A DNA stretch of 64,000 nucleotides, taken from NCBI GenBank assembly GCA_963772165.1, contig CAVYWA010000012.1, forward strand, positions 327,462 through 391,461. The letters run 5' to 3'. The position numbers and the translations under genes were made by a program. This document shows positions 43,020 through 52,920 of the stretch, one piece after another (position 1 is the first letter of the stretch; the number at the start of each line of letters is the position of its first letter). Source of the DNA: JAGVPT01 sp963772165. GTDB taxonomy: Bacteria > Bacteroidota > Ignavibacteria > UBA10030 > UBA8401. The notes beneath the pieces are model-generated. The model did not search any database. It saw nothing but the letters and a program-made list of their open reading frames with translations, and had not been told where the DNA came from.

Positions 43020-45783
43020 CTATTTCCTTTGTTGGGGTTGGAGTGCAACGGTGTCCTTTGCCGCTGCTCTCATAGCCATTTCAGCCCGTAATTTCTCCAT
43101 TTTTTCCTTCACCTGCTCTCCGAGCTGCGGAGAAATTCCTGCGTAATTGGCATTTATCGTATTTAAAATATCGATCGCTTTGGGATATTCTCCTTGCGAT
43201 TCATAAATAGAAAGAAGTAGCACGTATGGGTTGTGTTCACTCAGCGGATCGTCGGGATTCTTTTTGATGATGTCGAGCAGCTTAACAGTCGCCTCGTTTA
43301 TATATTTATCGTATTTATCCTGAACTCCCGCATACTTATAAAAAGTTGCTACATCGAACAGCAGGCGATAATCCAACGGAATAATGCTGTGGGGAATCTT
43401 TGCTTCCATCGAATCGAGAGCCTCGCGCGCCTTTACGCTGTCATGCGTAATATTAAGATGGTACATCGCAAGCCGGAGAAATGCATTGCGATAATTGGAC
43501 AATAACCGCATGACGTTTTCGTCATAATAGACCGTGCTGTCGTTCAAACCCCGGTATTTATATCCGCGCTGAAATGTTTTGAAAAACCCCGGGGGGGAGT
43601 TGTAGAGGTTTGCCGCAAGAATTGTGTCGACAATAATCGCTTCGTTCCTCGCTGCATGAATCGGCACGAGCCTCGACGCCAGCCCGTCAATGCGGAAGTA
43701 GCGGTCCAGGCCGATCTTGCTGTCGGGTGTGCATGTCACCGCAAAATAAATTGGACGCTGCCATTTGTTCGTCGAAATAATATTCCACGTTACAATATCC
43801 TGAGCGCGAATTGCTTTAATGGAACCCACCGTTTCCGTGTTTGGAAAGATAAAGCGAATGACCCCGGATTGAGTAACGGAAGTATCGACAAGAAACGATT
43901 GTTTTGAGGCGTCTTCCAGGTTTATAGATTCGTTGACGGCGTTTTGCGGAACAGGGAGGATCATCTGCCGGGGATCCCACCGGACGACTTCGAGGCGTTC
44001 AATATTCTCGTCGGAAATGCTGATCGGCACTTTTTTTGCGCCGAACGGGGTTTCGTTTTTCAATTGTTCAACATACCACGGCGTGTTTGCCAGGCTAAGA
44101 CAGACGATACGAATGTCGCGGCGTACGCCTTCAACATCCTGTAAATACCAGAGAGGAAAAGTGTCGTTATCCCCGTTCGTGAAGAGGATTGCGTCCGGTT
44201 CGCACGATTGGAGAAGGTTGTATGAGTAATCCCACGCAACATAGTCTCCGGTGCGGTCCGCGTCTTTATAATTTGTCCGCAGCATGTTGCCCGGGATGAA
44301 AACTGCACTCAAGAGAAGCACTCCTCCCGCCGCGTACGTCTGGGCTCGCTGGCTTTTCAGCACACGGCGCAAAAACTCGACCGTCCCCAGCACGCCCATC
44401 CCGATCCATACGGAAAAAACAAAGAACGAGCCGACATAAAAATAATCGCGTTCCCGCGGCTGCGGCTCTTGCATGTTGAAATAGATGTCGAGAACAATTC
44501 CCATGATCGCGAAGAACGCCAAAAAGACAAACCACATCTTTCTGTCCTTCTTGCAATGGTAGAAACATCCGATAACGCCGAAGAGGAGGGGAATACCGTA
44601 CAACTGTTTCCAGTTCACCCCGGCATCCTGCCAGTCACCCTCAATACCCGCATACTGCCAGAGAAAGTAGCGGAGAAACATATGGTCGACCTGGTACCTC
44701 CAGAAAAAATCGCCGTCGCTCGAATATTTTGCGTAGATCTCCCGATACTGCGGTTCGGGTACTGTACCGGCGTTTCAATAATGGAGCATCTCCGTATTGT
44801 TCGCGGTTCACGTATGATTCAAGGCGGGTGAACGTATTCGGGTTGTTCTCGTTCATCGGCAGATGCTCATTAGCTCGAATCATCACGAGTGCGTACGTGG
44901 AATATCCCATCACGATGAACAGTCCGGTCAGCAACGCGACGTTCATCACTCTTTTCTGGTGAAGATAAGAATAGTACACCCCAAAGAGTGCGGCACCGAC
45001 GATGATGTACGGCATCAAGCCGATGATGAAGCTTTTGTATTCCTCCCCAGCGATCGTGACTGAGCCATCAAACAATCCGGGGAACCATTTGACGATGCCC
45101 GGGTACACGATGCCGAAGATGACGACAGCCGCGAGGCTAAATTTCAAGAAAGATATAAGCGTAAATTTGTACCGGCGAAAATAGAAAATCATCATGAACG
45201 GAAAAATTGCGAGGAGGGAGAGCAAATGGACGCCGATCGACAAGCCGATGAGATACGCAATAAGCAAAATATACTTTTCGTTTCCCGGGTCGTCCGCCCG
45301 CTCGTTCCACAGCAGCGAAAGGTATGTAATCATGCCGACAAAGAGCATGCTCATTCCGTACACTTCCGCTTCCTCCGCGTTGAACCAAAATGTCGGGCTG
45401 AAGGTAAGCGAGAGTGCGCCGATGGCAGCCGACCCGTACACGGCCAGCATGTCGAGTAGTGTCGCCGGTTTTTCCCTCCACAAAAGTACAAGCTTGACGA
45501 TGGAGAGATATAAAAACGCGGCGGTAAACGCACTGGCGAACGGTGAAACGAGATGAACTCGAACCGCAGCATCATGAGCGGTCGGAAACATCGCGAAAAC
45601 TTTTGCAATAATCAGGAACAGCGGCGAGCCTGGAGGATGCGGTATCTGCAGCAGGTATGTTGCAGCGATGAATTCACCGACATCCCAAAAAACAACGGTG
45701 TCGGAGAGTGTTTTGATGTACACCACTAACGATACGAGAAAAACAAACCCTGCGACAAGCCGGTTAAGTTTTTTGTGTTCCAT
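43020..45783 (-). pseudogene. DUF2723 membrane protein, one-base frameshift
   Basis: N-terminal part (from 45783) has KTLSDTVVFWDVGEFIAATY and LLQIPHPPGSPLFLIIAKVF, the DUF2723 (GT117, protein O-mannosyltransferase-like) core with about ten membrane segments. The frame changes after RRYS near 44760; removing one base joins it to PEPQYREIYAKYSSDGDFFW and gives exactly 920 residues. The C-terminal part contains NGDNDTFPLWYLQDVEGVRR and helical repeats near the end. Probably a lipid-linked sugar transferase. The single indel may be a sequencing error. Confidence 0.85.
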
Positions 45784-45827
45784 GACTTCCTTGTGAAACT
45801 GGGCCGGACGGCGGAGAAAACAGGCTC

Positions 45828-45856
45828 AATATAGTTTGAAAGTGTTCTAATTGCAA
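45828..45856 (-). promoter_or_regulatory. Promoter for the DUF2723 gene
   Basis: On the minus strand TTGCAA (45851-45856), 17-base spacer, TATATT (45828-45833). Start near 45821, about 38 bases before the ATG. Confidence 0.65.
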
Positions 45857-45956
45857 TTGAAAGTTGGGCAGTGGGTCATTTTAGATGAATGTCATTGCAA
45901 TGCCTTTCATTTTCAATAGACCCCACTACCGAAAATTGGGGATCGGGGCAAAGTGC

Positions 45957-47096
45957 TTAGAGAAGCGACTCAGCGATCGCATCGCAGATCATAAATCCTT
46001 TGCGGGTGAGCGTGATACGGCGCTCTTTGATATGCAGCAAATCTTCGTCGGAAAAAAATTTTAATTTCTCCCCACGCGTGGAAAGCATGTCGACGCCGTA
46101 TAGCTGTTGCAAGGTTGTCACACTCAATTCGCCCGTGCGCAGCCCGAGAAAGACAGCTTCACTGAACATTTTTTCCTTGTCTACGGTTTCGGCACCTGCA
46201 ACGGGAAACGTATCTTTCTGAATTGCATCGCAGTAGTGTGCGATGCTCCTGGAATTCCACCAGCGGCGTCCGCCCGTAGAATTCTCTTTCCAGAACGAAT
46301 GGGCGGACGGACCGAAACTGAGATAGTTAGAATGATTCCAATAGTTCTTATTATGGCGGCACTCAAACCCGGGTTTGGCAAAGTTGGAAACTTCGTACTG
46401 GGCGAACCCGTTTTCCGCCATGGCCGCAAGTGTTGTCTCGTACATCGCGGTATCTTTGTCCTCCGGCAATGGCTTCACCGCCCCGTCCTGCACCATCGCG
46501 AAGAGCGGCGTATGCTCTTCAACGATCAGGCTGTAGGCGGATATATGTTTCGGCTGCAGTGCGGTTGCACGGCGGAGGTTTTCCTTCCATCGTTCAAGCG
46601 TTTGGTTCGGCAGGGAAAAAATCAAGTCGACGCTCACGTTGTCGAACCCGGCGCGGTGTGCGTTCTCGACGCATGCAATTGCTTCGTCGGATGTGTGAAT
46701 GCGGCTCAGGAATTTTAGTTCGTCGGAGTGGAAGGATTGAATGCCGATGCTCAGCCGGTTAATGCCGAGCGACCGGTATCCTCGAAGCTTTTCCGCGTCA
46801 ACGGTCCCGGGGTTTGTTTCGACCGTAATCTCGGCGCTGGAATTGATCTGGTAATGCGTGTGCAGTGTGTTGAGTATTCTTTCCAGTGCCGCGGGGGAAA
46901 GAAGGGACGGTGTTCCGCCTCCGAAGAAAATTGTCTCGAACGATTCGCGGGATGAATACTGTCCGGCATACATGGCAATCTCTTTTTCAAGCGCGCTGAG
47001 AAATTGCTCCATCGAATTCATATTCTCAATCGAATAGAAATCGCAATAAACGCATTTCTTCTCACAGTACGGTATGTGCAAGTACAAACTCGCCAT
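45957..47096 (-). CDS. hemW: Radical SAM heme chaperone HemW
   Basis: 379 residues. Radical SAM cluster CEKKCVYCDFYS (CxxxCxxC plus the extra Cys variant seen in HemW, CDFYS), FFGGGTPSLL, and SIGIQSFHSDELKFLSRIH. Belongs to the HemN-like HemW family, which inserts heme into proteins rather than oxidising coproporphyrinogen. The HNKNYW motif (about 265) is typical. Lies 48 bases after the second signal peptidase gene in the lepA-lepB unit. Confidence 0.93.
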   Translation of the reverse strand: MASLYLHIPYCEKKCVYCDFYSIENMNSMEQFLSALEKEIAMYAGQYSSRESFETIFFGGGTPSLLSPAALERILNTLHTHYQINSSAEITVETNPGTVDAEKLRGYRSLGINRLSIGIQSFHSDELKFLSRIHTSDEAIACVENAHRAGFDNVSVDLIFSLPNQTLERWKENLRRATALQPKHISAYSLIVEEHTPLFAMVQDGAVKPLPEDKDTAMYETTLAAMAENGFAQYEVSNFAKPGFECRHNKNYWNHSNYLSFGPSAHSFWKENSTGGRRWWNSRSIAHYCDAIQKDTFPVAGAETVDKEKMFSEAVFLGLRTGELSVTTLQQLYGVDMLSTRGEKLKFFSDEDLLHIKERRITLTRKGFMICDAIAESLL

Positions 47097-47144
47097 AATT
47101 TCTCTGCTTTGTGATAAACGGCGCAGCGCTTTCTCGACGGCTCT

Positions 47145-48053
47145 CTATCGTATCAACGTCCCGATCCGCGACCAGCGAATCGCCGAAAATTTTTCGGCAA
47201 TGTTGCCGGCGGAAATGGAAGTATCCCACGACCAATACACGAACATCGCTTTGCCGACGATGCTTTCTTCCGGAACAAATCCCCAGTATCTGCTGTCGAG
47301 GCTGTTGTCGCGATTGTCCCCCATCGTAAAAAAATAATCCCGTTCGACAAGGTATTGGGTCCTCGTGATGCCGTCGATCGTCACCATTCCTGTGCGGTCC
47401 ACATCTACCCGATGCCCTTCGCGCTCGATAAACGTCTGCCACTGTTCAATCGAACCGTTGGAAATATCCAGAACCATCCCTTTATACGGAACGACGATCG
47501 GCCCGTAATAATCCGGATTGAACGAACTTCCTTTCGGGAAGATCATGTCCATGGATTCTCGGGGAAGAAAGTTGCTCGGCTCTGTCCGCGGCGAGTAGGC
47601 GGGAAGAAGGAATTCCTTGCCGTTGACAAATACTGTTTTGTTTTGGATAAGCAGGGTGTCTCCGGAAACGGCGATGCAGCGCTTGATGTAGTTGATGTTC
47701 CTTTCAGGCTGACTTTCGTCCCTGTCCCCCGGATATTCGAACACGATCACATCGCCGCGGCGCGGGTGCATCAATGCCGGCATGCGGAAATGCGGAATCT
47801 CGACATTCGTGAACGGGAGATACTTCGGCGTTTCCGCCCCGTAAATAAATTTATTGACGAACAGAAAATCGCCGATCCGGAGAGTGTTTTCCATCGACCC
47901 ACTCGGGATACGGAATGCTTCAACGACAAATGTTTTCAGGACAAAGGCAACGACAAGAGTGGCAGCGATCGTTGCGGCGTAATCGTTGAGCCGCTTGCGG
48001 GGCGGGCTCGCGCGTTTGTTCTGCTCCTCGTTGACTTCCAACTTTTCCTGCAC
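47145..48053 (-). CDS. lepB: Signal peptidase I, second copy
   Basis: 302 residues. One membrane segment (about 24-42), catalytic Ser53 in FRIPSGSMENTLRIGDFLF, catalytic Lys in NINYIKRCIAVSGDT, and box E GDNRDNSLDSRYWGFVPEE. Cuts signal peptides of exported proteins at the periplasmic face. Starts 6 bases after the first copy; both have Ser at residue 53 and the same length, so they are a tandem duplication that has since diverged. Confidence 0.96.
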   Translation of the reverse strand: MQEKLEVNEEQNKRASPPRKRLNDYAATIAATLVVAFVLKTFVVEAFRIPSGSMENTLRIGDFLFVNKFIYGAETPKYLPFTNVEIPHFRMPALMHPRRGDVIVFEYPGDRDESQPERNINYIKRCIAVSGDTLLIQNKTVFVNGKEFLLPAYSPRTEPSNFLPRESMDMIFPKGSSFNPDYYGPIVVPYKGMVLDISNGSIEQWQTFIEREGHRVDVDRTGMVTIDGITRTQYLVERDYFFTMGDNRDNSLDSRYWGFVPEESIVGKAMFVYWSWDTSISAGNIAEKFSAIRWSRIGTLIR

Positions 48054-48059
48054 AAAAAT

Positions 48060-48968
48060 TTACCGAATTAACGTTCCCAGCCGATTCAACCGCACCGAAA
48101 AAAGTTTTTCGAAAATGTTAAAAATAGAAATGTCGGTATCCCATGACCAGTAGACGATCATCGGAGTGCCGACGATGTTTTCCTCGGGAATAAATCCCCA
48201 GAACCTGCTGTCGAGACTGTTGTCGCGATTATCCCCCATCCCGAATAAATAATTTTTTTCCACAGTATATGTGCTGTTCTGTTTTCCATCGATCAGAACA
48301 TTTCCTTGCGCGTCGAGTGTCGCCTTGTGTCCGTCGCGCTGAATAAATGTATCCCACATGCCGAGGTTGCCGGCGGTAAGAGGAAGCTGCATTCCCTTAA
48401 ACGGGATAACGATCGGCCCGTAGTTATCCTCATTGAACGGCGCGGTAGGAGGAAAAATTCTCTCGTCGGCGTACTGCGCGGGGAGCATGCGCGGTGAATT
48501 GAATTTCATGTTCCGTGGAATCGGAGCCCGCTGCCCGTTGACGTAAACGACACGGTTGATTACCTGCAGCGTGTCTCCCGAAATTGCCATGCACCGCTTC
48601 AGATAATACGTAAACGCATCAGGATGCACTTCTTCCCGGTACCCCGGAAATTCAAAAACAATAACGTCGCCGCGATGCACCGACGTAAACGCCGGGAGCC
48701 TGAACCACGGAAGCCGCACATCGGTGAAGGGGATATTGCGCGGTGAACACCCGCCATAAATAAACTTATTGACCATCAGGAAGTCGCCGGTCATGACCTC
48801 GTTTTCCATCGACCCTGTCGGCACCATGAACGATGCGATGACAAAATTGTTGAGCAGCAAAAATCCGATGATGACGATCGCGGCCTCACGGAAAAAATCT
48901 TTGACTTTTCTTGAGAACGGAATGGGTGTCTCAGCTTTCTTTTCTTCTTTTTTTGCCATTGTTTTCAC
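48060..48968 (-). CDS. lepB: Signal peptidase I, first copy
   Basis: 302 residues (the ATG at 48959 would give 299). Membrane segment about 29-47, catalytic Ser53 in MVPTGSMENEVMTGDFLMVN, Lys in YYLKRCMAISGDTLQV, box E MGDNRDNSLDSRFWGFIPEE. Directly follows lepA, the common lepA-lepB pair. The large insert between boxes D and E (about 150-240) is shared with the second copy. Confidence 0.96.
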   Translation of the reverse strand: MKTMAKKEEKKAETPIPFSRKVKDFFREAAIVIIGFLLLNNFVIASFMVPTGSMENEVMTGDFLMVNKFIYGGCSPRNIPFTDVRLPWFRLPAFTSVHRGDVIVFEFPGYREEVHPDAFTYYLKRCMAISGDTLQVINRVVYVNGQRAPIPRNMKFNSPRMLPAQYADERIFPPTAPFNEDNYGPIVIPFKGMQLPLTAGNLGMWDTFIQRDGHKATLDAQGNVLIDGKQNSTYTVEKNYLFGMGDNRDNSLDSRFWGFIPEENIVGTPMIVYWSWDTDISIFNIFEKLFSVRLNRLGTLIR

Positions 48969-49032
48969 TGGTGGTTGATTAATGGAAATGATGGTCGTTC
49001 ATTCAATGTCTATATGTCGGGTATAGGAGCTC

Positions 49033-49108
49033 GAATACAGAAGTCAGATATCAGTAAACAGTAAAACACTCGATTGATATTATGTTCATTGTTTACTGTA
49101 TTCTACTC
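49033..49108. repeat. Opposed CAGTAAA heptad repeat
   Basis: AAGTCAGATATCAGTAAACA (from about 49041) steps in seven bases and is answered by TGTTTACTGTATTC at about 49090. It overlaps the last codons of lepA and fills most of the gap to lepB. Confidence 0.5.
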
Positions 49109-50905
49109 ATCCATCGACAGCACTGCCAGAAACGCTTCCTGAGGAAGCTCGACACGCCCGACTTGTTTCATACGTTTTTTCCCTTCTTTTTGTTTCTCGA
49201 GAAGCTTTCTTTTCCGGGTGATATCGCCTCCGTAGCATTTCGCTAAAACGTTTTTCCTCATGGCTGAGACAGTCGTCCGGGCAATCACTTTGCTGCCGAT
49301 CGCCGCTTGGATGACGACTTCAAACATTTGACGCGGGATCAACTCCTTTAGTTTACTGCACAATTTTTTTCCCATGTCGTACGATTTGTCGCGATGGACA
49401 ATCGTCGACAATGCATCAACCGGTTCGGTATTCAGCAGGATGTCCAGCTTCACGAGGTCCGATTCCCGGTAATCGAGATAGTCATAATCGAGCGATGCGT
49501 ACCCGCGGGTCAACGATTTCAGCTTGTCGTAGAAATCGAAAATGATTTCTGAAAGGGGAAATTCATACGTGATATCGGCACGGGTCGGGTCGAGGTAGTT
49601 TGTGTTTTTGTAGATGCCCCGCCGGTCCATGCAGAGTTTCATGATGTTGCCGATATATTCCGTCGGCGTGATGATCTGCGCCTTAATGTACGGCTCTTCC
49701 ATTTTTTCAACGTTCCCGATCGGCGGCATCTCGGCGGGGTTGTTGACGGTAACGACTTCTTTATTTGTTTTTGTTACCCGGTATTCGACGTTCGGGACGG
49801 TCGTGATGAGGTTCTGATTATACTCCCGCTCCAGCCTTTCCTGAATAATTTCCATGTGAAGCAGGCCGAGAAACCCGGCGCGGAAACCGAACCCGAGGGC
49901 GGTCGATGATTCGGGCTGGAAGATGAGCGATGCATCGTTCATCCGCAGTTTTTCGAGCGAATCGCGAAGCTCCGCAAAATCGTCGCTGTTTGTCGGATAT
50001 AATCCGCTGAACACCATCGGCTTCACTTCTTTGTATCCCGGCAGCGGCTCCGCCGCTCCGTTTGCAACGGTGGTAATAGTATCGCCGACTTTTGTCTCAT
50101 GGACATCTTTCAATCCTGCGATAAGGTACCCCACATCGCCCGCGGCCAGGATACCCGTCCGCTTCCGCTTCATCTCGAGGATGCCCACTTCTTCTGCTTC
50201 CGCGGTAGTCCCGTTATAGAAAAATTTTATTTTGTCTTTTTCTTTCAACGTCCCTTCGACAACGCGGATGTAGGCAATAGAACCGCGGTACGAATCGAAG
50301 AGAGAATCAAAAATAAGAGCGCGCAGCGGCTGCGAGGCCTCTGCCTTCGGAGGGCGGATGCGCTGCACCACCGCTTCAAGAATCTCTTCGATGCCGAGCT
50401 TTGTTTTCGCGCTCGCCAAAAGAATTTCCTCTTCCTTGCACCCGATGAGGCTGACAATTTCGTGTTTTACCGTCTCGATCATCGTTTGCGCCGAAGGCAG
50501 ATCGACTTTGTTGATGACGGGGATAATCTCCAGTCCCGCATCGATTGCAAGATAAAGGTTGCTGATGGTCTGCGCTTCGACGCCCTGCGACGCATCCACA
50601 ACGAGAATGGCCCCTTCGCAAGCGGCAAGCGACCGGGAAACTTCGTACGTGAAATCGACGTGTCCCGGCGTGTCGATCAGATTGAGCGTATAGTGCTGTC
50701 CGTCCTTTGCCGTGTACTGCATTTGGATGGCGTGCAGCTTGATCGTGATGCCGCGTTCCTGTTCCAAGTCCATATCGTCGAGCACTTGGTTGACGACGAG
50801 GTCTCGCTGCGTGATTGTGCCGGTGAGTTCCAGCAATCGATCCGCGAGTGTGGATTTGCCATGGTCGATGTGCGCAATGATGCAGAAGTTTCTTAACTGG
50901 TTCAT
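49103..50905 (-). CDS. lepA: Elongation factor 4 (LepA)
   Basis: GTPase that binds stalled or mistranslocated ribosomes. 600 residues from ATG 50905 (MNQLRNFCIIAHIDHGKSTL), the normal length; the frame is open to 50974 without support. G1 AHIDHGKST, G2/G3 with DTPGHVDFTYEVSRSLAAC, G4 NKVDLP, and the LepA-specific C-terminal domain with GGDITRKRKLLEKQKEGKKR. First gene of lepA-lepB-lepB-hemW. Confidence 0.98.
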   Translation of the reverse strand: MNQLRNFCIIAHIDHGKSTLADRLLELTGTITQRDLVVNQVLDDMDLEQERGITIKLHAIQMQYTAKDGQHYTLNLIDTPGHVDFTYEVSRSLAACEGAILVVDASQGVEAQTISNLYLAIDAGLEIIPVINKVDLPSAQTMIETVKHEIVSLIGCKEEEILLASAKTKLGIEEILEAVVQRIRPPKAEASQPLRALIFDSLFDSYRGSIAYIRVVEGTLKEKDKIKFFYNGTTAEAEEVGILEMKRKRTGILAAGDVGYLIAGLKDVHETKVGDTITTVANGAAEPLPGYKEVKPMVFSGLYPTNSDDFAELRDSLEKLRMNDASLIFQPESSTALGFGFRAGFLGLLHMEIIQERLEREYNQNLITTVPNVEYRVTKTNKEVVTVNNPAEMPPIGNVEKMEEPYIKAQIITPTEYIGNIMKLCMDRRGIYKNTNYLDPTRADITYEFPLSEIIFDFYDKLKSLTRGYASLDYDYLDYRESDLVKLDILLNTEPVDALSTIVHRDKSYDMGKKLCSKLKELIPRQMFEVVIQAAIGSKVIARTTVSAMRKNVLAKCYGGDITRKRKLLEKQKEGKKRMKQVGRVELPQEAFLAVLSMDE

Positions 50906-51014
50906 TAATTCAGAATTCTGATTCCGTTTAAACGAAACTGCCCTTCGACGATGTCGCGGGCAGTTTTTCTTCAATAAGATACGGTTTTAACGATGGAAGT
51001 GCAAGAAGCTGTCT

Positions 51015-51060
51015 GTTGTCGGGGTCGGGGCGTTCAATTGAACGCCCCGACCCCGACAAC
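51015..51060. repeat. Perfect 46-base palindrome (REP-like)
   Basis: Two 23-base arms meet without a loop at TTCAATTGAA (arms 51015-51037 and 51038-51060; each is rich in GGGGTCGGGG or its complement). It lies 15 bases after the stop codon of the RAYT gene and shares GGGGCGTTCAATTGA with a copy inside that gene. Confidence 0.85.
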
Positions 51061-51075
51061 AACGAATCTCGGCAA

Positions 51076-51729
51076 TCACATTGCATGCTGATTTTCTCTT
51101 TCATGCAGCCATTGTGCCGGATTATTCAAAATATATTTCCGAATTGCCATAAATTCTCTTTCATTACGGATAATGTGTTCATAGTAATTCCGCTGCCATT
51201 GAAATTCATGAATTCCGTTCTCACGGCAAATTGTTGTAACGGCGGCTTTATATGTTCTAATAATGACAGACAATGTTTTCTTCTTGGGAGAAATGATTGA
51301 GAAGTAGTTGTCTTTTCTTGTTGAAGAGGAAATATTTACTATAGGGGAAGCGGAGATAGAAAGCCTTGTGGGGGCGTTCAATTGAGCGCTCCCGCCCCCA
51401 GAGCAATCCTCATAGCCCCCATTCTCCTCCTCCACAATAACAACAATCCCATGCATATGATCCGGCATAATTATGAATTCATCCAATGCTGTATACGGAA
51501 AATGAAGCGGTATTTCTTCCCAGCATCGATGTGCAATTTTTCCCGCTTCGCTTAATTGCATCCCGTTCTCGCATACGCGCCCGAACAAATGCATGCGGTG
51601 GTGCAGGACGGCGGTGATAAAATATGCTCCGGCGGATGAATAATCGCACCCCTTTAATCTGATGGAATGGCGATGGTGTCTGGCTGGATTGTATTTCACG
51701 GCTCCCCCCGGTTTTGGTTGAGGTCTCAT
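51076..51729 (-). CDS. REP-associated tyrosine transposase (RAYT)
   Basis: 217 residues from ATG 51729 (MRPQPKPGGAVKYNPARHHR). HUH nuclease of the Y1 transposase family: HxH in IIMPDHMHGIVVIVEE (about 95-110) and the catalytic Tyr in EFQWQRNYYEHIIRNERE (about 185). RAYTs are thought to spread REP palindromes. A REP-like palindrome follows the gene, and part of another lies inside it, encoding GGGSAQLNAPT between the HUH and Tyr motifs. Upstream in-frame sequence to 52041 belongs to the opposite-strand PAP2 gene and is ignored. Confidence 0.9.
   Translation of the reverse strand: MRPQPKPGGAVKYNPARHHRHSIRLKGCDYSSAGAYFITAVLHHRMHLFGRVCENGMQLSEAGKIAHRCWEEIPLHFPYTALDEFIIMPDHMHGIVVIVEEENGGYEDCSGGGSAQLNAPTRLSISASPIVNISSSTRKDNYFSIISPKKKTLSVIIRTYKAAVTTICRENGIHEFQWQRNYYEHIIRNEREFMAIRKYILNNPAQWLHERENQHAM
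51371..51400. repeat. REP-like copy inside the RAYT gene
   Basis: GGGGCGTTCAATTGA (51371-51385) is identical to the inner part of the palindrome at 51015-51060, followed by GCGCTCCCGCCCCC which closes an imperfect hairpin. It keeps the RAYT reading frame. Confidence 0.7.
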
Positions 51730-51819
51730 GAATGAAACCTCGACCAAATCAAATATACCATTTTCGTGCATTTGAAATCGAGATTTCTTACAATTATTGA
51801 AATTATAAAGGGTCCGGTG

Positions 51820-52725
51820 ATGATTGGAAAAATGTCTTTGTTCTTTGCTTTGACAACCGCTGCCGTGAGCATCTTTTCTTCGGCAGCCGCAGTTGCACAA
51901 ACACTTCCTTCGGATGTGATGCACAACGCTCTTCCGCCTTCCCAGGGAGCCGCAGAGAACGGCACCGCCAACCTCAGTCTCTTCGGAAATTTGGGCAACA
52001 ATGTTCTCGACAGCTTCCGCGGAAATAATATTTACTTCCACTTAACGGCTGCTGTTACAACGGCATTAATCGTGGATCAGGGAGTCGACTACGATGTGGA
52101 ACATTATTTCAACGAGCACCCTGAATACGGATCCTGGGCGCGCCCTGTTGTTTTCACGGGGGAGTACCTCCCATTCGTTGCCGGCGGATATCTCTTCGCC
52201 TATGCAAAGATAAAGAACGATAAGGAGGTATTGGGGGCTTCTTTTGCAGTAATGCAGGCAAGCCTCATTGAGATACTTTACAACTCGGCTTTGAAGGGGG
52301 TTACAGGAAGGCCGAACCCCGATTGGAGGCACGTCTCGGATATGGACAGCCTCAGCAGAACATTCCGCTTCGGTTTTTTACGCGGCGGAGTATTTTGGGG
52401 ATGGCCATCAGGCCACACCGCGATGACGATGGCGGTTGTTTCAGCCCTGACAAGCTATTATCCGGACAAGACATGGTTAAAAGTCGCCGGCTTCGGACTT
52501 GTCGGGTACACGATGTTCGGCGTCTCGGCAAATAATCGCGGCGGAATGCACTGGCTTTCCGACGCGGTCGCGGGAGCGCTGATGTCTTATGCGGTCGGTT
52601 CTACCGTCGGCAAATATTATCGAAAGGTGTATTCAGGGCAGACTCAAACTTCTTCGCTTCAATCCTCTGGCAGCCCTTCGATGGGATTCAATCCAGCAGG
52701 CATTAATATGACATTTATCTTTTGA
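51820..52725 (+). CDS. PAP2-family phosphatase
   Basis: 301 residues from ATG 51820, with AAAGGG upstream. Signal sequence (SLFFALTTAAVSIFSSAAAV); PAP2 motifs KGVTGRPNPD (about 165), WPSGHTAMTMAV (about 206) and SANNRGGMHWLSDAVAG (about 245). Acts on lipid-linked phosphates or similar at the outer face of the membrane. Diverges from the RAYT gene. The end (about 275-301) is Ser-rich and unrelated. Confidence 0.9.
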   Translation: MIGKMSLFFALTTAAVSIFSSAAAVAQTLPSDVMHNALPPSQGAAENGTANLSLFGNLGNNVLDSFRGNNIYFHLTAAVTTALIVDQGVDYDVEHYFNEHPEYGSWARPVVFTGEYLPFVAGGYLFAYAKIKNDKEVLGASFAVMQASLIEILYNSALKGVTGRPNPDWRHVSDMDSLSRTFRFGFLRGGVFWGWPSGHTAMTMAVVSALTSYYPDKTWLKVAGFGLVGYTMFGVSANNRGGMHWLSDAVAGALMSYAVGSTVGKYYRKVYSGQTQTSSLQSSGSPSMGFNPAGINMTFIF

Positions 52726-52852
52726 GAGGCGGCCGCAAGCTCGACTCGACGGAGATAGTGCTCGGGATCTAAGGGCCGATCGAACGCTTGGTGTTATTGG
52801 AATCTTTTATTCTTTGTCATAACCCGTCAGCATTATTCGAATTATGAGCGCT

Positions 52853-52879
52853 TTGACAAAGGCAAAATTTTTGTACATT
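52853..52879 (+). promoter_or_regulatory. Weak promoter candidate for the GH31 gene
   Basis: TTGACA (52853-52858) and TACATT (52874-52879) with a short 15-base spacer, about 40 bases before the start codon. The spacer is shorter than ideal. Confidence 0.35.
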
Positions 52880-52920
52880 CTTGATGCCCGGTCAACCTCT
52901 CCCACACGTGTAACGTTAAA

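Noticed and set aside
51730..52041. N-terminal extension of the RAYT gene
   Set aside because: The extra residues lie opposite the PAP2 gene and precede the family-like start MRPQPKPGG.
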